From NCBI GenBank assembly GCA_012841765.1, contig DUUA01000077.1:1-5314 (forward strand): a stretch of 5,314 bases of DNA. Direction: 5' to 3'. Below the pieces are notes generated by a model. It was not told the origin of the DNA and searched no databases. It was given only the letters and a program-made list of their open reading frames with translations. Each line of letters starts with the position of its first letter. Position 1 is the stretch's first letter. This stretch comes from Acholeplasmataceae bacterium (GTDB taxonomy: Bacteria > Bacillota_I > Bacilli_A > ML615J-28 > CAG-698). Positions 1-5,314 of this stretch are shown piece by piece. A program made the position numbers and the translations under genes.

Positions 1-2
1 AA

Positions 3-56
3 GAAACATTTGAATATGTTAAGAAAGTTATAGGTGATATAGATGATCAAAATTAA
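3..56 (+). CDS. 3' end of an upstream gene, probably threonine synthase (partial)
   Basis: A frame open from the window edge encodes ETFEYVKKVIGDIDDQN and ends at a TAA at 54-56. It overlaps the thrB start by 14 bases, the same kind of overlap seen at the other junctions of this operon, so it is very likely the C-terminal tail of a real, translationally coupled gene. Threonine synthase (thrC) is the obvious candidate because it is the one pathway step missing downstream of homoserine kinase, and such tails are typically charged and helical. Seventeen residues are too few to identify the protein by sequence, so the product name is an inference from context. Confidence 0.5.
   Translation, partial: ETFEYVKKVIGDIDDQN
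32..37 (+). promoter_or_regulatory. Ribosome binding site of thrB
   Basis: AGGTGA is a six-base match to the anti-Shine-Dalgarno sequence. It lies five bases before the ATG at 43 and sits inside the end of the upstream gene. It fixes the thrB start and fits translational coupling with the upstream gene. Confidence 0.75.
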
Positions 57-912
57 GACACCAGCAACATCTGCCAACTTAAGTGTGGGTTTTGACACTA
101 TTGGTATTGCTTTTAATAAATATAATATTTTTTCATTTAAAGAAAATGATAAATATATTGTTAAAGGTTTTAGAAAAGCATTTTCTGTTGATTCAAATCT
201 AGTTTTGGAATCATATTTAAAATTTTCTAAAAATAATTTAACTGAGGAAAATATCAAAAAGGTTGAAATAACCTTAGAGGAAAACAATATTCCTGTATCA
301 AGAGGACTTGGAAGTAGTGCGAGTTGTATTTTAGCTGGAGTTTTTGCAGCAAACGAAATAAATAAACTTAATAAAACATTTAGGGAATGTGTTGATTTTG
401 CTAGTGATTTAGAAGGACATGGTGACAACATTTATGCTTGTGCTTATGGATTTTTAAACGCTTCTTTAAAAGATAATGGAAATTACATTCATAAGCTTTA
501 TGAAGTAAGTGAAAATCTTAATTTTCACTTACTTATTCCAAGCCAAGAAGGACAGACAAAACAGTTGAGGAATATACTTCCTAAAAAGTTAGATTATAGT
601 GATGCTGTTTTTAATTTATCGAGAGTTATATTTGTTCCGGATGCCTTTAAAAATGGTGATTTTAAAATATTGAAAATTATTTTAAAAGATCAGTTGCATG
701 AAAAATATCGATATCCTTTTATTCCTATGCATCAAGAAATTAAAAAACTTTCAAATAGAGATGATTTAATTGTTTGCATTAGTGGCTCTGGGCCATCTGT
801 TTTAATCATTTCTGAAAAGACAAATATTGATATACCTAAACAATTACAAGAAATTTATAAGCTAGTTAAAGTAAATGTTAGTAAAGGTACTCAAATTGAG
901 GTGATAGAGTGA
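43..912 (+). CDS. thrB: Homoserine kinase
   Basis: This cytosolic GHMP-family kinase phosphorylates L-homoserine with ATP to O-phosphohomoserine, the substrate of threonine synthase. At 289 residues it is full length for the family. Visible motifs are the N-terminal PATSANLSVGFDTIG (7-21, usually PATSANLGPGFD), the ATP-binding glycine-rich loop SRGLGSSAS (86-94), EGHGDN (124-129, where many homologues have EGHPDN), the conserved LHEKYR (218-223, often LHxPYR) and the C-terminal SGSGPSVLI (247-255, GHMP motif 3). The ATG at 43 is preceded by AGGTGA at good spacing and gives the expected N-terminus MIKIKTPATSANL. The gene overlaps the upstream frame by 14 bases and hom by four (GTGA). A perfect 14-bp inverted repeat lies inside the gene at 503-534. 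The identification is secure. Confidence 0.96.
   Translation: MIKIKTPATSANLSVGFDTIGIAFNKYNIFSFKENDKYIVKGFRKAFSVDSNLVLESYLKFSKNNLTEENIKKVEITLEENNIPVSRGLGSSASCILAGVFAANEINKLNKTFRECVDFASDLEGHGDNIYACAYGFLNASLKDNGNYIHKLYEVSENLNFHLLIPSQEGQTKQLRNILPKKLDYSDAVFNLSRVIFVPDAFKNGDFKILKIILKDQLHEKYRYPFIPMHQEIKKLSNRDDLIVCISGSGPSVLIISEKTNIDIPKQLQEIYKLVKVNVSKGTQIEVIE
503..534 (+). repeat. Perfect 14-bp inverted repeat (hairpin) inside thrB
   Basis: AAGTAAGTGAAAAT at 503-516 is followed by the four-base loop CTTA (517-520) and by its exact reverse complement at 521-534. The mRNA can form an uninterrupted 14-bp stem with three G-C pairs. No T-run follows, so it does not look like an intrinsic terminator. It lies within thrB codons around residues 154-164, mid-gene and away from any start or stop codon. 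Its function is unknown. Confidence 0.8.
898..904 (+). promoter_or_regulatory. Ribosome binding site of hom
   Basis: GAGGTGA lies four bases before a GTG at 909. This strong site supports the non-ATG start, whose reading gives the expected MKVAILGLGVVGRG N-terminus. It is inside the last codons of thrB. Confidence 0.75.
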
Positions 913-2012
913 AAGTAGCTATTTTAGGATTGGGTGTTGTTGGTAGAGGAGTTTATGATATTATTTCTAGTAACTTTAAAGATATAGAAGTAAAATATAT
1001 TTTAGAAAAAGATGAAAGCAAGATTGACGACCTTAAACATTTGGTAGTTCATTCATATGAACAAATAATAAATGATAGAGAAGTTGATGTTATCATAGAA
1101 TTAATTGGGGGTAAAAAAGCTGCTTATGACTTTATTTCTAAGGCATTAAAACATAAAAAGCATGTTGTTACCGCAAACAAAGCACTACTTAGTGAAAAAT
1201 TTGAAGAATTAACAGAGTTAGCTAAAGATAAGGATGTGCAATTATTGTATGAAGCAAGCGTTGCTGGAGCTGTCATTTTGCTGGATCCTTTAAAGAAAAT
1301 TAGAGAGATAAATCAAATTAATAAAATTGAAGGAATTTTAAATGGTTCTACAAACTATATTCTAAGCCAAATATTTTTGGGCAATAAATCATTAGCAGAT
1401 GCAATAGCAGAAGCTTATCATCTTGGGTTTTTAGAACAAGGTTCTGATGATGACATGAATGGTTTAGATTCATTAAGAAAAATTAATATTCTTTCAATGA
1501 TTTGTTATAAAAGTTTTCTAAAAGAAGAGAATATTTTAAGAATACCCTTATCATCTCTTACGGAAGAATTCATTAAGTATGTAAAAGAAAAAGGATATAT
1601 AATTAAATATATTTCTAAATCTAAAATTGTTGAAAATATTTTATCAATAAAAGTTGAACCAGTAATAATACATCAAAAATCAAGTTTTGCGAATATAAAA
1701 TTTGAAGAAAATATTGTTAATGTCTATGGGAAATATCACTTAAAACAATCATTTATAGGTCAAGGTGCAGGTAGATATCCAACAGCATCAGCAGTTGTTT
1801 ATGATTTGTTAACAATTAAAAATAAATCTAAATATTCATTATCATTTGACAAAACTTATCATGTTAATAATGATGAAGAAAAATATCGATTTTTAGTTCA
1901 AAATAAAAATAAGATTTATAAATCTGAGTTTATGACATATAGTGAAGTAATAAAAGAAAAAGATCTTATTTGTTTTTCAAGAATAGAAGAGGAATTATAT
2001 GAAAAATTATAA
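909..2012 (+). CDS. hom: Homoserine dehydrogenase, lacking a full ACT domain
   Basis: This enzyme reduces L-aspartate-4-semialdehyde to L-homoserine with NAD(P)H, the branch point towards threonine and methionine. The N-terminal Rossmann fold shows GLGVVGRG (7-14) and HVVTANKALLS (85-95). The catalytic domain shows YEASVAGAVILLDPL (114-128), GILNGSTNYIL (142-152) and E176, D187 and K191 with the same spacing as the catalytic E208, D219 and K223 of the yeast enzyme. GQGAGRYPTASAVV follows near 283-296. At 367 residues it is shorter than the common bacterial form of about 430. The roughly 65 residues after the catalytic domain show no recognisable full ACT repeat, so threonine feedback at this enzyme may be weak or absent. 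The start is GTG, overlapping the thrB stop as GTGA. The 3' end overlaps asd by 14 bases and carries its ribosome binding site. Confidence 0.95.
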   Translation: MKVAILGLGVVGRGVYDIISSNFKDIEVKYILEKDESKIDDLKHLVVHSYEQIINDREVDVIIELIGGKKAAYDFISKALKHKKHVVTANKALLSEKFEELTELAKDKDVQLLYEASVAGAVILLDPLKKIREINQINKIEGILNGSTNYILSQIFLGNKSLADAIAEAYHLGFLEQGSDDDMNGLDSLRKINILSMICYKSFLKEENILRIPLSSLTEEFIKYVKEKGYIIKYISKSKIVENILSIKVEPVIIHQKSSFANIKFEENIVNVYGKYHLKQSFIGQGAGRYPTASAVVYDLLTIKNKSKYSLSFDKTYHVNNDEEKYRFLVQNKNKIYKSEFMTYSEVIKEKDLICFSRIEEELYEKL

Positions 2013-2991
2013 TATTGCAATTGTAGGGGCTACAGGTTTAGTTGGTACAACATTTTTAAAGATAATTGAAGAATATGATATAAAGTTTAATAATTTAAAA
2101 TTATTTGCATCTGAAAGATCAAAAGGGAAAAAAGTATCTTTTAAGGGTAAAGATTATTTACTGCATGTTTTAGAAAAAGATTGTTTTAAAGATATTGATT
2201 TTGTTCTTTTTAGTGCAGGTGGGGCCATTAGTAAACAGTATGCTCTTCAAGCTGTAGCCGAGGGAGCAATTGTTATTGATAACTCTAGTGCCTTTAGAAT
2301 GGATAAAAATGTTCCTTTAGTTGTTCCAGAAGTAAATATTAGTGATGCATATAATAAACAATTAATAGCGAATCCAAACTGTTCTACTATTCAATGCGTT
2401 GTTCCTTTAAAAACATTGGATGTAAATTATAGCATTGAAAGTGTAGAGTATAACACATATCAAGCAGTGAGTGGCGCTGGTGTTAAAGGGATTAATGATT
2501 ATAACCATCAAGATGAAAGTGGTCCAAAATATTTTCCATATGATATTAGAGAAACTTGTATACCACATATAGATAGTTTTGTAGAAGATGGATATACTAA
2601 AGAAGAACATAAAATGATTGATGAAACAAAAAAGATTCTTCACAATGATGAAATTTTGGTTTCAGCAACTTGTATTCGAGTCCCTGTTCTTAATTCACAT
2701 GGAGTTACTATAAAAATTGTTTTGAAAAAAGAATTTACAATTGAGGATATAAGAGAATTATTAAGAAATACAGAAAGTGTAGTCCTTTTAGATGAACCAG
2801 GGAAAAATATTTATCCAACTTCTACATACGCTAATGGAAATGATAAAATATATGTTGGTAGAATAAGAAGAGATAAAGTTAATGAAAAAGCAGTATTATT
2901 ATATGTTGTAGCTGATAATATTAGAAAAGGCGCTGCAACTAATACCGTACAAATTATGAAAGGAATAATGGATTATGAGAATATTATCTAA
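1999..2991 (+). CDS. asd: Aspartate-semialdehyde dehydrogenase
   Basis: This enzyme catalyses the NADPH-dependent reduction of aspartyl-4-phosphate to aspartate-4-semialdehyde, shared by the lysine/diaminopimelate, methionine and threonine routes. At 330 residues it has normal length. Motifs in order are the dinucleotide-binding GATGLVG (10-16), SAGGAISK (72-79), DNSSAFR (94-100), NPNCST (125-130, with nucleophile C128), QAVSGAG (155-161), the substrate-binding stretch CIRVPVLNSHG (225-235, with catalytic H234), YVGRIRRD (285-292) and VADNIRKGAATN (304-315). The ATG at 1999 is preceded by GAGG at 1989-1992 with a six-base spacer, inside the end of hom (14-base overlap). The 3' end overlaps the aspartokinase start by 17 bases. 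All key residues are present, so the gene looks intact and functional. Confidence 0.97.
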   Translation: MKNYNIAIVGATGLVGTTFLKIIEEYDIKFNNLKLFASERSKGKKVSFKGKDYLLHVLEKDCFKDIDFVLFSAGGAISKQYALQAVAEGAIVIDNSSAFRMDKNVPLVVPEVNISDAYNKQLIANPNCSTIQCVVPLKTLDVNYSIESVEYNTYQAVSGAGVKGINDYNHQDESGPKYFPYDIRETCIPHIDSFVEDGYTKEEHKMIDETKKILHNDEILVSATCIRVPVLNSHGVTIKIVLKKEFTIEDIRELLRNTESVVLLDEPGKNIYPTSTYANGNDKIYVGRIRRDKVNEKAVLLYVVADNIRKGAATNTVQIMKGIMDYENII

Positions 2992-3433
2992 ATTTGGAGG
3001 AAGTAGTTTAGCTTCTGCTAAACAGTTTCTCCAAGTAAAAAAAATTATTTCAAGTAATAAAAATAGACAAATTATTGTAGTTAGTGCTCCTGGTAAGGAT
3101 GAAATTAATAAAACAAGAATTACAGATTTATTACTGTTATTAACTGCTCATATTGAATATGATATTAATTATGATTATTTACTTAGTAATATTTATGAAA
3201 GATATCATTCAATAATTAACAATTTACAAATTGAAAGTAAATTCTATGAGAAATTTGAAATTTTTAAAAAATCTTTATCAAAAACTTTAAGTAAAGATTA
3301 TATAGCAAGTCGTGGTGAATACTTTAACGCTATTATAGTTAGTGAATATTTAGGTTTTGAATTTATTGATGCAATGGACATTATTCGTTTAAATTTGATG
3401 GGTCAGTTAATTATGATAAAACAAAAAAATTAA
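2975..3433 (+). CDS. Aspartokinase N-terminal fragment, as read without frameshifting
   Basis: Without a shift the ribosome makes 152 residues. The first 140 or so are authentic aspartokinase and contain the phosphate-binding KFGGSS and the aspartate-binding SRGEYFNA. The last dozen (from LMGQ onward) are out-of-frame residues. The product lacks RGGSD, the nucleotide-binding region and both ACT domains, so it should be catalytically inactive alone. Treat it as part of the interrupted gene at 2975-4281 rather than as a separate small protein. Confidence 0.6.
   Translation: MRILSKFGGSSLASAKQFLQVKKIISSNKNRQIIVVSAPGKDEINKTRITDLLLLLTAHIEYDINYDYLLSNIYERYHSIINNLQIESKFYEKFEIFKKSLSKTLSKDYIASRGEYFNAIIVSEYLGFEFIDAMDIIRLNLMGQLIMIKQKN
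2994..3034 (+). repeat. Strong hairpin at the start of the aspartokinase gene
   Basis: The outer arms TTGGAGGAA (2994-3002) and TTTCTCCAA (3026-3034) pair over nine positions with one G-U wobble. After a 3/2 internal loop, GTTTAGC (3006-3012) pairs perfectly with GCTAAAC (3017-3023) across the tetraloop TTCT. The structure begins three bases after the asd stop codon and covers aspartokinase codons 7-20, including KFGGSS. An A-run, not a T-run, follows, so it is not a forward terminator. A role in mRNA processing or translational tuning is possible but unproven. Confidence 0.65.
3388..3397 (+). other. Frameshift point in aspartokinase with two overlapping slippery heptamers
   Basis: In the upstream reading frame the codons are CGT TTA AAT TTG. 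They contain T TTA AAT (3388-3394) and A AAT TTG (3391-3397), both of the X XXY YYZ pattern that permits -1 slippage. Slipping at the first gives ...RLNFDGSV, exactly the expected protein. No clear upstream Shine-Dalgarno stimulator or strong downstream stem is visible, only a weak all-A/T pairing. A simple one-base T deletion explains the same result. Confidence 0.5.
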
Positions 3434-3609
3434 TTAATAATTTACTAAATGAGGATTCATATTATGTTGTTCCTGGATTTTACGCATCCACTCCAGAAAA
3501 ACAAGTTCGTGTATTTAATCGAGGTGGGTCAGATTTAACAGGAAGTATTATTTCTAAATCTTTAAACTTAGATTTTTATGAAAATTGGACTGATGTTAGT
3601 GGGTTATTT

Positions 3610-4281
3610 GTGGCTGATCCAAAAGTTATTAATAATCCCAAAAAGATTGATAAAATCACTTATAATGAATTAAGAGAACTATCATATCGTGGTGCTAATA
3701 TTATTCAACAGGAATCTATTATACCTTTAGAAAAAACTGATATATCAATACATATTAAAAATACTAATAAACCAGAAGATTATGGAACAGTAATTTCTAA
3801 AGAGATTGAAGGAAATGGTGGAATTATTACTGGGTTATCTGGTTCAAAAGATTTTTCATCACTGACTATCTTAAAAGACAGTGATAAACCGTTTGCTAGT
3901 ATTTTAGTAGAAGTTCTAAATTTATTTATCAAATATAAACTTAAAGTAGAACTAATACCGACAGGGATAGATACATTTAATATTATTACAAAAACTAATA
4001 ATTACAAAAAAGTTTATTTTGATTTAATGAATGAAATTAGAAGTATTACTGGAGTTATAGAGATTTCAGCGGAAGATGATATTGCACTAGTTGCGATTGT
4101 TGGAAGAAACATGTCATCTATTCCTGGAGTTTCTGGACGTATCTTTTCTACACTTGGGAATAATTTAATTAACATTAAAGTCATTGCTCAAGCATCAAAA
4201 GAAATTAGTATTATAATTGGCGTTGGTGTTAAAGATTATGAAAAGACGATAAAAGTATTATATGACGAATTTTATTTATAG
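3610..4281 (+). CDS. Aspartokinase C-terminal fragment (ACT domains)
   Basis: This is the part of the -1 frame after its first plausible start, a GTG at 3610, giving 223 residues. It covers the ADP-containing end of the kinase core (MADPKVINNP), the ELSYRGANIIQ helix (23-33), and two ACT domains at about 71-150 and 155-222 with the motifs GSKDFSSLTI and AQASKEISIIIGV. Some Bacillota AKII-type enzymes make a separate ACT-containing subunit from an internal start, but no good Shine-Dalgarno precedes this GTG. Aspartokinase homology continues in frame upstream to about 3397. It is therefore best read as the downstream half of the interrupted gene. Confidence 0.6.
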   Translation: MADPKVINNPKKIDKITYNELRELSYRGANIIQQESIIPLEKTDISIHIKNTNKPEDYGTVISKEIEGNGGIITGLSGSKDFSSLTILKDSDKPFASILVEVLNLFIKYKLKVELIPTGIDTFNIITKTNNYKKVYFDLMNEIRSITGVIEISAEDDIALVAIVGRNMSSIPGVSGRIFSTLGNNLINIKVIAQASKEISIIIGVGVKDYEKTIKVLYDEFYL

Positions 4282-4354
4282 AAGTTTTACAGTTATATTT
4301 TATATATAAGCTTACTTAATTAAAAGTTATTAAAAAATTTAGATTGGAGCTATT
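4282..4354 (+). promoter_or_regulatory. AT-rich spacer before the SIR2-like gene, with ribosome binding site
   Basis: GGAG at 4346-4349 lies five bases before the ATG at 4355 and is a clear ribosome binding site. The rest is nearly all A/T. TTTACA (4286-4291) resembles a -35 box, but no -10 box sits at normal distance; TATAAG (4305-4310) is only 13 bases away. A six-base A/T inverted repeat (4293-4298 with 4304-4309) has no T-run after it, so no terminator for the upstream operon is evident. Whether the downstream gene has its own promoter cannot be settled here. Confidence 0.35.
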
Positions 4355-5224
4355 ATGATATCAAAATATTTAAATAAAGATGTTGCCTTACTCTTAGGTA
4401 ATGGTATAAATAGATATGAAAGCGAAAATAATTCATGGGAAAAAATTTTGCTTGATATTTGTAAAAATCATGGAAAAGAATTTGATTCTATCCCAAAAAT
4501 GTTTCCCTATACAGAAATATTTGATGTAATTATATCTTCAGAAAATGTTAAAGATGATATTTTAAAAAAAGAATTTGTAGAGTTATTAGAAAAAATGGAA
4601 GAATCAAAAACACATAAAAAAATTATTGAAGATTGTCGAGAAAAAGGATCTGATATCTTAACATCAAATTTTGATTCTACTTTAGAGAAAGCACATAATT
4701 ATGTACCATTTAGTAGAGACAAGCTTGATAAAGGATTCACACAGCGCTATCCATGGCAAAGATATTATTCAAAGAATGCTAAAAATAATAACGAAAAAAA
4801 ATATCCAAAGGTTTGGCATATACAAGGAGATGCTCATTATCATCAATCACTTAGATTAACTGTAAAAGATTACACTTATAGTTGTAATCATTTTAATAAA
4901 TATGATCCTTTCAACAAAAAAACCATATATCATAAAACTGATACATGGGTAAATGCTTTTTTTGAAAAGAAACTTCTAATAGTAGGATTAGCATTAGAAG
5001 AACAAGAATTTTTTCTAAGGTCGCTCTTTTATAAAAAAAAGAAGTACATAAAAGACGAAAAAGCTGGATGGTATATCTGCTGTAGAGAAGACACTAATTT
5101 ATTTGGTAAAAAAGAGGCCACTGAAATAAAAGGAAATGATAATTATAAGAAACTAGAGTTTTTTGCAAAAGCTGTAGGGTTAGAATTGGTTACAGTTGAT
5201 ACCTGGAAAGAAATATATGGTTAA
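4355..5224 (+). CDS. SIR2-like domain protein, putative NAD-consuming defence or stress protein
   Basis: This 289-residue protein looks like a stand-alone SIR2-like (SIR2_2 type) domain. The signature runs in family order: LLLGNGINR (12-20, the Rossmann glycine loop), ILTSNFDSTLEKA (101-113, the TxNxD segment with N105 and D107), VWHIQGD (153-159, with H155 at the catalytic histidine position), LRLTVKDYTYS (166-176) and LLIVGLALEEQEFFLRSLF (207-225). There are no CxxC pairs, so the zinc ribbon of protein-deacetylase sirtuins is absent. Related SIR2 domains in Thoeris ThsA, DSR and SIR2-Argonaute systems degrade NAD+ during phage infection. That role here is inference, and no partner gene is visible. 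No signal peptide or membrane segment is seen. An in-frame TAG at 4340-4342 rules out a longer form, and GGAG supports the ATG. The gene carries several A7-A8 tracts and ends before a strong terminator. Confidence 0.8.
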   Translation: MISKYLNKDVALLLGNGINRYESENNSWEKILLDICKNHGKEFDSIPKMFPYTEIFDVIISSENVKDDILKKEFVELLEKMEESKTHKKIIEDCREKGSDILTSNFDSTLEKAHNYVPFSRDKLDKGFTQRYPWQRYYSKNAKNNNEKKYPKVWHIQGDAHYHQSLRLTVKDYTYSCNHFNKYDPFNKKTIYHKTDTWVNAFFEKKLLIVGLALEEQEFFLRSLFYKKKKYIKDEKAGWYICCREDTNLFGKKEATEIKGNDNYKKLEFFAKAVGLELVTVDTWKEIYG

Positions 5225-5261
5225 TTCTAGCAATTATTTTTTAGGTAATGTATTAATTTTT

Positions 5262-5300
5262 AAGACTAATTTTATAATATAATTAGTCTTTTTATTTTTT
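5262..5300 (+). terminator. Intrinsic terminator after the SIR2-like gene
   Basis: AAGACTAATT (5262-5271) and AATTAGTCTT (5281-5290) form a perfect 10-bp stem with a nine-base loop. It is followed by a T-rich tract (TTTATTTTTT, 5291-5300). The stem has only two G-C pairs, as expected in so AT-rich a genome. The reverse strand has no T-tract directly after the stem, so termination acts mainly on plus-strand transcripts. It lies 37 bases after the stop codon and is the only convincing terminator in the window. Confidence 0.85.
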
Positions 5301-5314
5301 AAAAATAACTTAAT

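Larger units (their letters stand above)
2975..4281 (+). pseudogene. Aspartokinase gene interrupted by a -1 frameshift
   Basis: Aspartokinase phosphorylates L-aspartate with ATP, the first step of the lysine, methionine and threonine pathway. Restoring one base near 3391-3397 yields a continuous 435-residue protein, normal for a single-chain aspartokinase with two ACT domains (compare E. coli LysC or B. subtilis YclM). The first part has KFGGSS (6-11) and SRGEYFNA (112-119). After the break come VVPGFYAST, RGGSDLTG (183-190), the WTDVSGL-ADP nucleotide-binding region and two C-terminal ACT domains (about 283-362 and 367-434) that normally bind lysine or threonine. The frame of the first part ends at a TAA at 3431-3433, while the second frame is open from 3370. 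Adding one T to AAATTTG restores the expected FDGS. Conservation on both sides suggests a recent lesion, a sequencing error, or programmed frameshifting. The start at 2975 has AAAGGA ten bases upstream and overlaps asd by 17 bases. Confidence 0.85.

Noticed and set aside
2407..2643. A 78-residue open frame on the minus strand within asd
   Set aside because: It lies wholly inside the highly conserved asd gene in antisense. It has a biased F/I/Y-rich composition expected from the reverse of AT-rich coding sequence, and no supporting context.
3281..3310. ATCTTTA/TAAAGAT inverted repeat in the aspartokinase gene
   Set aside because: Only seven pairs, nearly all A/T, with a loop of about fourteen bases; this is expected by chance at this base composition.
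3424..3430. Slippage at the A-run just before the stop as the main frameshift site
   Set aside because: A shift here would leave about eleven out-of-frame residues (LMGQLIMIKQK) in place of the plausible FDGSVNYDKTK, so the break fits better at 3391-3397.
3610..3612. GTG at 3610 as the start of an independent gene
   Set aside because: Aspartokinase homology continues in the same frame upstream to about 3397 and no good ribosome binding site precedes the GTG, so it is an internal codon of the interrupted gene.
4286..4310. TTTACA plus TATAAG as a sigma-A promoter
   Set aside because: The spacing of 13 bases is too short for a normal promoter, and such words arise easily in nearly pure A/T sequence.
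43..5224. Use of a Mollicutes-type code (TGA as tryptophan), considered because of the low GC
   Set aside because: TGA ends thrB at a normal family length in a GTGA overlap, and tryptophans in the other proteins are encoded by TGG.

Overview
The window comes from a strongly AT-rich bacterium (roughly 70-75% A+T by eye). It has AGGTGA/GGAG-type Shine-Dalgarno sites, TGA used as a stop and TGG for tryptophan, so the standard bacterial code applies. Together with the protein motifs this points to a low-GC Bacillota, plausibly a Lactobacillaceae relative. The genus is an inference and cannot be proven from this window.

Positions 1-4281 hold a compact plus-strand operon for the aspartate-to-threonine pathway: the last codons of an upstream gene (probably thrC, threonine synthase), thrB (homoserine kinase), hom (homoserine dehydrogenase), asd (aspartate-semialdehyde dehydrogenase) and an aspartokinase gene. 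Every junction overlaps (14, 4, 14 and 17 bases), which indicates one transcript with translational coupling. If the upstream gene is thrC, the genes lie in exactly the reverse order of the reaction steps.

The aspartokinase gene is interrupted. The N-terminal reading frame stops at 3433, while all later conserved motifs continue in the -1 frame. A single missing T in the AAATTTG run near 3391-3397 would explain it. The lesion could be a real mutation, a sequencing error in a homopolymer, or less likely a programmed -1 frameshift, since two overlapping slippery heptamers lie exactly at the break. The homoserine dehydrogenase lacks a full C-terminal ACT regulatory domain.

After a 73-base AT-rich gap with no convincing terminator, 4355-5224 encodes a stand-alone SIR2-like protein (SIR2_2 type). 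It keeps the putative NAD-binding and catalytic positions but lacks the zinc-binding cysteine pairs of deacetylase sirtuins. It is most likely an NAD-consuming stress or phage-defence protein next to the housekeeping operon. A clear intrinsic terminator at 5262-5300 closes the unit.

Two strong perfect or near-perfect hairpins lie inside coding sequence, one in thrB (503-534) and one at the start of the aspartokinase gene (2994-3034). Neither is explained by the proteins alone. No RNA genes, insertion sequences or CRISPR arrays were seen, and no gene-free stretch exceeds about 90 bases.
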